Source: Eleusine coracana subsp. coracana
Lineage: Eukaryota > Streptophyta > Magnoliopsida > Poales > Poaceae
Assembly: GCA_032690845.1 (NCBI GenBank)
Contig: CM064424.1
Location: 38,763,511 to 38,827,510 of the forward strand
Reading direction: 5' to 3'
Length of the DNA stretch: 64,000 bases
Each line of letters opens with the position of its first letter. The first letter of the stretch is position 1. The notes below the pieces were generated by a model, which was not told the DNA's origin, did no database searches, and worked only from the letters and a program-made list of their open reading frames with translations. The position numbers were made by a program, and so were the translations under genes. Shown here in pieces: positions 57,867 to 64,000 of the stretch.

Positions 57867-59819
57867 TCAAATAATGTCATAGGGATGGCAAACACCAAGC
57901 TCCCCCCGAAGAAAAGCGAATCGTGAAGCATCTAGGGGCTTGGTAAGGATATCAGCCAGTTGGTTCTTGGTGTCGATGTATTTGAGCTCAACATCTCTCT
58001 TCTCAACATTGTCTCTCAGGAAGTAAAATCGCACATTAATGTGTTTGACCTTACCATGTTGGATTGGGTTTTTGGCTAAGCAAATGGCATTGGAGTTATC
58101 ACACAAGAGTGGAACACTCTTAAAGGTTAACCCATAGTTTCTCATGGTTGACACTATCCATAGGATTTGTGAAAAGCAGCTAGCGGTAGCAACATACTCA
58201 GTCTCTATGGTGGATTGGGCTACACTCGACTGCTTACAAGAAGACCAACAAATCAAAGAAGTACCTAAGAAATGGTAAGTCCCAGAAGTGCTCTTCCTAT
58301 CAATTCTACACCCAGCAAAGTCCGCATCCGAATACCCAATGAGATCAAGAGATGAAGATGAAGAGTACCAAAGACCAAACTCAAGGGTGTATTTGAGATA
58401 CCTGAAGATGCGCTTGACAGCCTTGCGATGAGTCACCCTTGGGGAAGCTTGAAAGCGAGCACAAAGACACACCGCAAAGTGTATGTCGGGTCTTATCACC
58501 GTCAGGTACAAGAGAGAGCCGATCATGCTCCTGTACTCCCTTTGGTCCACTGCTTCATAGTCTTCATCTGGGTCAAGTGCTGTTGTAGTGGATATCGGTG
58601 TACACCATGGCTTCACATTGACCATGTCGAACTTCTTCAGGAGATCCTCTTGGCTTGATGTATGAAAGTGCCTTGCTTGCACTGCTTGATTTGAAGTCCA
58701 AGAAAGAAGGTGAGCTCTCCCATCATCGACATCTAAAATTCACTTTCCATAGCTTCATGAAATCTGGACACAAGAGCATGAGAGGAACCACGAAAGATGA
58801 TATCATTCACATATATCCGAACCATTAGAAAGTTATTGACATCTTTAGAGTGAACAAGGTTTTATCAACACACCCTATGACATACCCGTGCTCTAGCAAG
58901 AAGGTTTTAAGCCTAGCATACCATGCCCTAGGTGCTTGCTTTAGCCCGTACAAAGCCTTCTAAAGCTTGTACACACAGTTTGAATATTTGTGGTGAAGCG
59001 AGGTGATTGTCTCACATAAACCTCTTCCTCTATAAAACCATTTAGGAAAGCACTCTTGACATCCATTTGAAAGAGTTTAATGCCTTTAGAGGCAGCAAAT
59101 GCAAGCAAGATCCTAATGGCTTCTATGCGCGCAACAGGAGCAAAGGTTTCCCCATAGTCTAAACCCTCCACTTGACTGAAACCCTGGGCAACAAGCCTAG
59201 CCTTGTTTCTAACAACCTTACCATCTTCTCCATGCTTGTTTTTAAACACCCATTTGGTTCCTATGACATTGACACCAATAGGAGGCTCTACTAGGGTCCA
59301 TACTTTGTTTCTCTCAAAGTTCTCTAACTCCTCATGCATGGCATTAACCCAATGTTTATCAGATAGTACGTGTCCAATATCCCGAGGTTCAAAGGTGGCA
59401 ACAAAGAGAGAGTTGGTAAAGCAAGCGAGATGTGCGGACCTTGACCTTGTAGTCCTCTCATAGAGATTACCGATCATCTGTTGAGGTGGATGTTGACGCT
59501 GAATGTGGTGAGGAGCCTCTCTCTCAGAGCGTAGCTCCCCCTCAACCATAGCTGGAGCTTGCTCGACAGCTGCTGAGGTCGATGTAGAAGCTTCTGGACC
59601 CCATGCTGGAGTGGTGGAAGCAGCAGGAACAAGCTTAGTTGAGAGATGCAGTGAATCATCATCATCATCATCGTCAAAGCCCTGTAGGCCCTCTTCTACA
59701 AAGATGCTTTCCTCCATTTCCATGTCACCTGTAGTCTCAACCACATTGCTTGCACAAGAGTTTGATTCATAAAAGGTTACATCACAGGGATCTACAATGG
59801 TGTTAGTTTCCAAGTTCAA
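57867..59819 (-). pseudogene. Sirevirus-like reverse transcriptase and RNase H (minus)
   Basis: Frame 59819-58941 runs from the integrase-RT linker into RT: WVNAMHEELENFERNKVWTL, GLDYGETFAPVARIEAIRIL, FQMDVKSAFLNGFIEEEVYV. It breaks at a stop. The catalytic box near 58805 reads YVNDIIF, so the first Asp of YVDD is Asn. Frame 58682-57867 gives the linker and RNase H: QREYRSMIGSLLYLTVIRPD, YSDADFAGCRIDRKSTSGTY, and ends NQLADILTKPLDASRFAFLR. It is close to, but not the same as, the 12435-24190 element. Confidence 0.9.
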
Positions 59820-60039
59820 AACTCTGTAGGAATGGCCATGAAGGGTGTAGCCAAAAAAGATGCCATCGGAAGATCTTGACTCAAACTTATCAAGATTGCC
59901 ACACTTGAGAATAAAGCACTTGCAACCAAAGACACAAATGATAAACAGAGGGCTTCCTCACAAATGTAGCTCATAGGAAGTCACATTAAGAATTGAGAGC
60001 AAGAAAATCTGATTGGAAACATAGCAAGCGGTGCTAATG

Positions 60040-61010
60040 ACCTCAGCCTAGAACTGCCTCGGAGTCCTATGCTCATCGAGCATCATCCGGGCCATCTCCA
60101 TCAAGGTTCTATTCTTTCTTTCGACCACATCATTTTGCTGAGAAACACGAGGTGTTAAAAACTGATGCTTAATACCATGATCATGATAGAAAGCATCAAA
60201 GGAGGAGTTCTTGAACTTGGTGCCATTATCATTGTGGATTGCTCGTAATGCACATGAGAGTTCCTTGAACAACCTCAATGCTAAGCTCTGAAAGTTATGA
60301 AACACTTCATCCTTACTTTCAAGAAAGTAGACCCAAGAGTAGCGAGAATAGTCATCAATAATCACAAGAACATACCACTTCTCACCCGCAGAACGAACCC
60401 GAGTAGGACCAACAGTGTCCATGTGAAGTAGCTCTCCAGTGCATTCGGTCATCACCAAATTTATTTGTGGATGAGAAGCGGCAACCATTTTCCCATGATG
60501 ATAAGGAGTACAAACCAAATTCTTATCAAATTTAAGCTTAGGCAATCCTCAAATCAAACCTAGGCCACTCAAGGACAAAGCAAGTCAAAGCTCACGTGAC
60601 CTAGTCTCCTATGTCATTTCCAGAGCTCAGAAGAAGATTGAGCAAACAAACACTAGTGAGAATCGGGAGAAACTACAAAGTTAGCCTAAAAAACTCTTCT
60701 AATGCTAGAAATCCCACAAACCAAAGAACCATTTGAATCAAGACCACAAGAAGCATTTTACTTAAAGCGCACTTCCAAACCAACATCAAGCAGCTGAGAA
60801 ATAGAGAGGAGATTGTACTTAGATTCTCAACCAAACCAACATCCTTGAGAGTGAATTTTTCATTTACCTTTATCGCGCCCCTTGGCTTCACTCTCCCTCT
60901 CTTGTCATCTCCAAAGGTCACATATTCTCGGCGCTTCAAAGGAGTGAGGCTAGAGAACCACTTTGCATCTCCGGTCATGTGGCGCAAACACCTGGAGTCC
61001 ATTAGCCACT
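60040..61010 (-). pseudogene. Sirevirus-like protease and integrase (minus)
   Basis: The protease motif near 60995 reads MDSRCLRHMTGD, with Arg in place of Gly in the D-S-G active site. Integrase frame 60545-60048 has ELLHMDTVGPTRVRSAGEKW (first Asp), AIHNDNGTKFKNSSFDAFYH (second Asp), and QQNDVVERKNRTLMEMARMM (third Glu present). The zinc region is upstream and out of frame. Several stops lie between the two. Confidence 0.85.
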
Positions 61011-61438
61011 TGTTATCTAGGCCTTCACCTACTGCCTACAAACAATGAGAAGGAAAGATCAATGGCTCAGTCCTTGGGTTAGTCAACAAGCTTTTAGGGA
61101 TCCAGCACTTTACCATACGACATGTAATAGTCATCACAGTTCTTTGCACATTATCATTTGAACACATGAGATGAGAACCATGATCGGGAAAACGTGGCGT
61201 ATCAAAGCATCTCGACTCGAACCTTGGGTTGTGAGGATAGAAACCATCTGTGTGAAAGCCAAATACATGCGAGTGACGCTCACCACGATAGAGAAAACAT
61301 GGGGCTCCAAAGCGCTGCTGCGCAAAGCCTCTATTTTTGTGAATCAAAGCCATATGAGGGATGATCCTAACCATGATAGGCACGAGAAAAGGAGCGATAC
61401 TAAAAAGTCAACAAAATCATCATGACACACATTTCTAG

Positions 61439-62930
61439 TTAACTCAGCTTGCATCCTCTCAATCCTCTTACGCCTATAACAGAATTAATCCAAGTGGCCT
61501 TTTCGACCACAAAACATGCAAATGTAGACACTCTCATGTTTAGGCTTAGCTTGCACATGAGGTTTGGGTTTTGGCTTTTCTGTTTTCTTTGGGTTGAAGG
61601 AAGGTTTGGGGTTTGGTGGATAGTATGTGTCAGTGGGTTTGATGGATTGTCCTCATCCTTGTAGCTAGAGCTAGGCACAAACTTACCCACTGTTTCACTC
61701 TCCTTGTCAACCCTCCCAAATCCCAAGCCTAAGTTGTAGGTTGACCTACAAGCACTCTCTTTAACTTTTGCCAAGTCACTCTCAATCTTTTCCTCACTCA
61801 CTAGGGTTCTTTTGAGACGAGAGATGAGGTAGTTATTTTCTTGAGCTAGGTTCTTGTTTTCATCTCTAGTGATTGTAAGCTTATCCTTAAGAGAGCCACA
61901 CACTATACATGGTGATGGGAGAACTTTCGAGCGAGTCTCATGTAGTAGCTTGGACTCGAGCACTTTGACTTTAAGGGTTTGAGCTTTTAACTCACTAGTG
62001 AGCTTGGAGCACTTCTAATATGCACCCAAAAGAGTTGGTCTAGCCTTGAATTCATCAAGCTCTTTAAGGGTACTCTCAAGCTGACTGGCAACTGTAGCAT
62101 GCACACTTTCCCTCTGTGCAAGATCATTCATCACAACTCGACAAGACTCACACTCAACAACAATATCATCTCTACCAAGTTTAGACCTAAGAGAAGTGAT
62201 CTCATACTCAACACTCTCCAACTTAGACTTAAACTCTCTACTCTCACGTACAGTGCTGCAAAGCTTATCATCTTGCATGAGCAAAACATCGCACAGATGA
62301 TCAAGTTCAGAAGAGAGCTCATCAAGAGTGGGAGGTACCTCGCTTGTGTCAGAGTCGGAGCCAGAGTCGGTATCGTGATCGTTCTTTGCCATGAAGCAAA
62401 GCCCGGTGAAGTCGTCCTTCCTCTTGACTTGTGGCTTTTCAACCTCCTCCTCTGAGCTTGTAAGGCCTTCCCTTGATGTGAGGTCAACGTCGCTCAAAGC
62501 GGCAATGCAGGCCCGTGTGATGGCCTTGGTGAACTTCTTGGAGTTCTTGCCTTTCTTGTAGAAATGGTTCTTCTTTTGCTTGAAATCTTCAGTGTTGTTG
62601 TCATGGTACCCGACCTCCTTCTTCTTCTTGGGACAGTTAGCAATGAAGTGTCCTGGGTCACCGCATTTGAAGCACGTTCTTGAACCACCTCCTTTTCTCT
62701 TCTTGTGGTTGTTGTAGAACTTCCTAAACTTCCTTGTGAGCAAGGACAACTCCTCGTTAGGAATGCACTCCATCTATTTATCAGAAGCTGCAATAAGAGA
62801 AGACAAAGTAAACTACAAGGAAGACTTGTCATGTGAGGGGTTAGTTCCATAAGAAGCACCATTGTGACTACCCTTTTGAGAGCTTGAAAGCAAAGCCATG
62901 CTAGAAATAGGATTAACATGATTAGGACGA
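61439..62930 (-). pseudogene. Sirevirus-like gag, 5'-truncated (minus)
   Basis: Frame 62773-62015 holds RKFYNNHKKRKGGGSRTCFK and an intact CX2CX4HX4C knuckle (CFKCGDPGHFIANC), an acidic Ser-rich part and a coiled coil (LRSKLGRDDIVVECESCRVV). Frame 61963-61439 continues (LTITRDENKNLAQENNYLIS). A second knuckle, CMFCGRKGHL, is readable near 61500 in another frame. The UBN2 domain, PBS and 5' LTR expected upstream are absent: similarity ends near 62930 at the second Helitron's right remnant. Confidence 0.82.
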
Positions 62931-63042
62931 GATGTTCTTGAGCTGTTTCAAATCATGTGTAAATTTTTTTCTTGAAGGTATTGGAAACTTTTTATGATTT
63001 TGAAATCACACAGCGATGGCGTTAGCACGGACAATATACTAG

Positions 63043-63470
63043 TGATAGAAAGAGTACAAAACAGCATCGCAGTAAACCCGAAGATCCCATCAATCAATTC
63101 ATTCACATATTGTCAAAAAAAATCAATTCATTCACATTCTGCTACAAATTTACACTTGGTGTTGATGGAGTTACCAAGATCTTTGAAATCCATACGTGAA
63201 TATCATTAACAAATGTAATTTTTTGTTCCATCTCTGCGCCATATCGCATGGCTTCAAAGCTTGTCACTCGGCTCAATATACTTTGCTAAAGTGTATGCAT
63301 GCGAACTATCACCAGGTGAACCTAGCATTTAGAAGGTTATGTCTATAGAATTTCAAAGATTAAAATCATCATGATCAACATCCAAATTTGCGCTTGGCAG
63401 TAAGTGAGAATATGATGTTCCTAAAAAATTAAGAATTTAACCAATTTTTATGTACAAACCAAACTACTAT
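63043..63470. other. Spacer, nothing recognised
   Basis: AT-rich, with a short direct repeat (ATCAATTCATTCACAT near 63092 and 63123). No gene seen. Confidence 0.4.
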
Positions 63471-63772
63471 TAGAAATAAATAGTGTTGGAGACATTAATA
63501 TTGGACATGTTGACATCAGCAAATGCAACGCTCTTGTAGCTGACACTGCAATATCGGACATTGCCAATGTCAGCATGTGACCGATATTGTAGTTTAGGCG
63601 AGATTACAATATGGTTGGCTTCGCTGATATCATCGACGTCCAATATTATTGTGTCAACTGTAATAGCGTTGTTAGTTGCTGATGCCAGCATATGTGCACT
63701 GTAATATTGTTTTCTAAGATGTCCGCTATTATAGTAAAATGTGAAACGATATTAAAGGCTTCTATTGTAGTA
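63470..63772. mobile_element. Possible non-autonomous CACTA-like fragment
   Basis: The right end reads TCTATTGTAGTAGTG on plus, so CACTACTACAATAGA on minus, as in CACTA ends. The left end AACTACTATTAGAAA is an imperfect partner. The interior repeats AATAT(C/T)G and CGATATT words, partly inverted (63551-63590). There is no coding and no clear 3-bp duplication. Confidence 0.35.
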
Positions 63773-64000
63773 GTGAAGATTTGTCCAACTCCGTGTAGTT
63801 GTAAAAAAGATCTGAGAGTCACTGGCAAATAACAAATGAGGCAAATCATGTGCATTATGGCATTTTTCAAATTTTAGAATTGTACCTTGTCGGGCGCAGA
63901 CAGGACTCAATCGAGTGCCCGGTCGGAGCCGGATCAGGTGCTACCGAGTGGAACAGGGTCTGCTCGTGCTATGCCTATGGAAGATGATCAGAGCGGTGGG
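63773..64000. other. Window end, GC-rich start of an unknown feature
   Basis: From about 63885 the sequence becomes GC-rich (GGTCGGAGCCGGATCAGG). It may be the start of another element or exon that continues past the window; nothing can be named. Confidence 0.3.

Larger units (their letters stand above)
54767..63042 (+). mobile_element. Second Helitron, mostly occupied by a Copia element
   Basis: The 5' end TCTCTACTTTAAAAGGG is preceded by A. The 3' end is CTAG at 63039-63042, followed by T, with GCGATGGCGTTAGCACGG about 10-27 bp before it forming the usual hairpin region. Without the inserted Copia sequence only about 1 kb is left. Pairing of the two ends is inference: they have the right order and orientation, but the middle has been changed by a truncated element. 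Confidence 0.5.

Overview
The window comes from a plant nuclear genome, almost certainly a grass. The grounds are GC-rich 5' exon ends, short (TA)n tracts, MITEs of grass type, Sirevirus-type Copia LTRs that open with TGAAAGTGCATCTAGG, and plant Helitron termini. It is mostly nested transposable elements. Only one host gene is convincing: a spliced nuclear gene for mitochondrial ribosomal protein bL27 on the + strand, with coding exons between 53081 and 53793 and a 5'UTR exon ending near 51836. I see no rRNA, tRNA, CRISPR or bacterial-type operon.

Layout. 1-1870: 3' end of a degenerate Copia element. 2286-2785: hAT-like MITE. 3776-4293: a MITE set in a (TA)n microsatellite. 4743-11986: a 7.2 kb segment with short inverted ends, GC-rich flanks, a one-way array of AGTAATTT motifs and a 25-bp minisatellite with higher-order structure. 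12435-about 24190: a + strand Sirevirus-like Copia element with 5' LTR, PBS, gag, pol and a third ORF; it has lost its 3' LTR and carries a reverse-oriented solo LTR (17865-19837, TSD ATCAT) inside pol. About 24190-29425: Gypsy sequence arranged as pol tail, LTR, PBS, gag, PR, RT, then truncated. 29443-30083: MITE-like element. 31228-36098: a complete small Copia element with 155/139-bp LTRs and TSD CCTAG. 36254-51587: a Helitron containing a complete minus-strand Athila-like Gypsy element (39425-49676, TSD GGTAT). 51588-54766: the bL27m locus. 54767-63042: a second Helitron, largely filled by a 5'-truncated minus-strand Sirevirus-like Copia element. 63043-64000: mostly unassigned, with one possible CACTA-like fragment.

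No element looks autonomous. Every gag-pol is broken by stops, frameshifts, truncation or loss of catalytic residues (for example the RT motif YVDD read as YVND near 58805, and a changed second integrase Asp near 44590).

The most unusual signal is not a gene. Three LTRs of different families carry GC-rich dyad boxes in pairs whose starts are 21-22 bp apart, placed beside the LTR TATA box. They are GCCGATCGGCGC in the Athila-like element, CGGCAGTGCCG in the Sirevirus LTR and CGGACCGTCCG in the solo LTR. The Athila-like element has 24 such boxes over both LTRs and its interior, some inside coding sequence. Comparable palindromic motifs are known in Sirevirus LTRs; the same spacing in a Gypsy element, including a four-box array at exact 21-bp steps, deserves a check. 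The bL27m gene is bracketed by two Helitrons, one ending only a few hundred bases upstream of its first exon.
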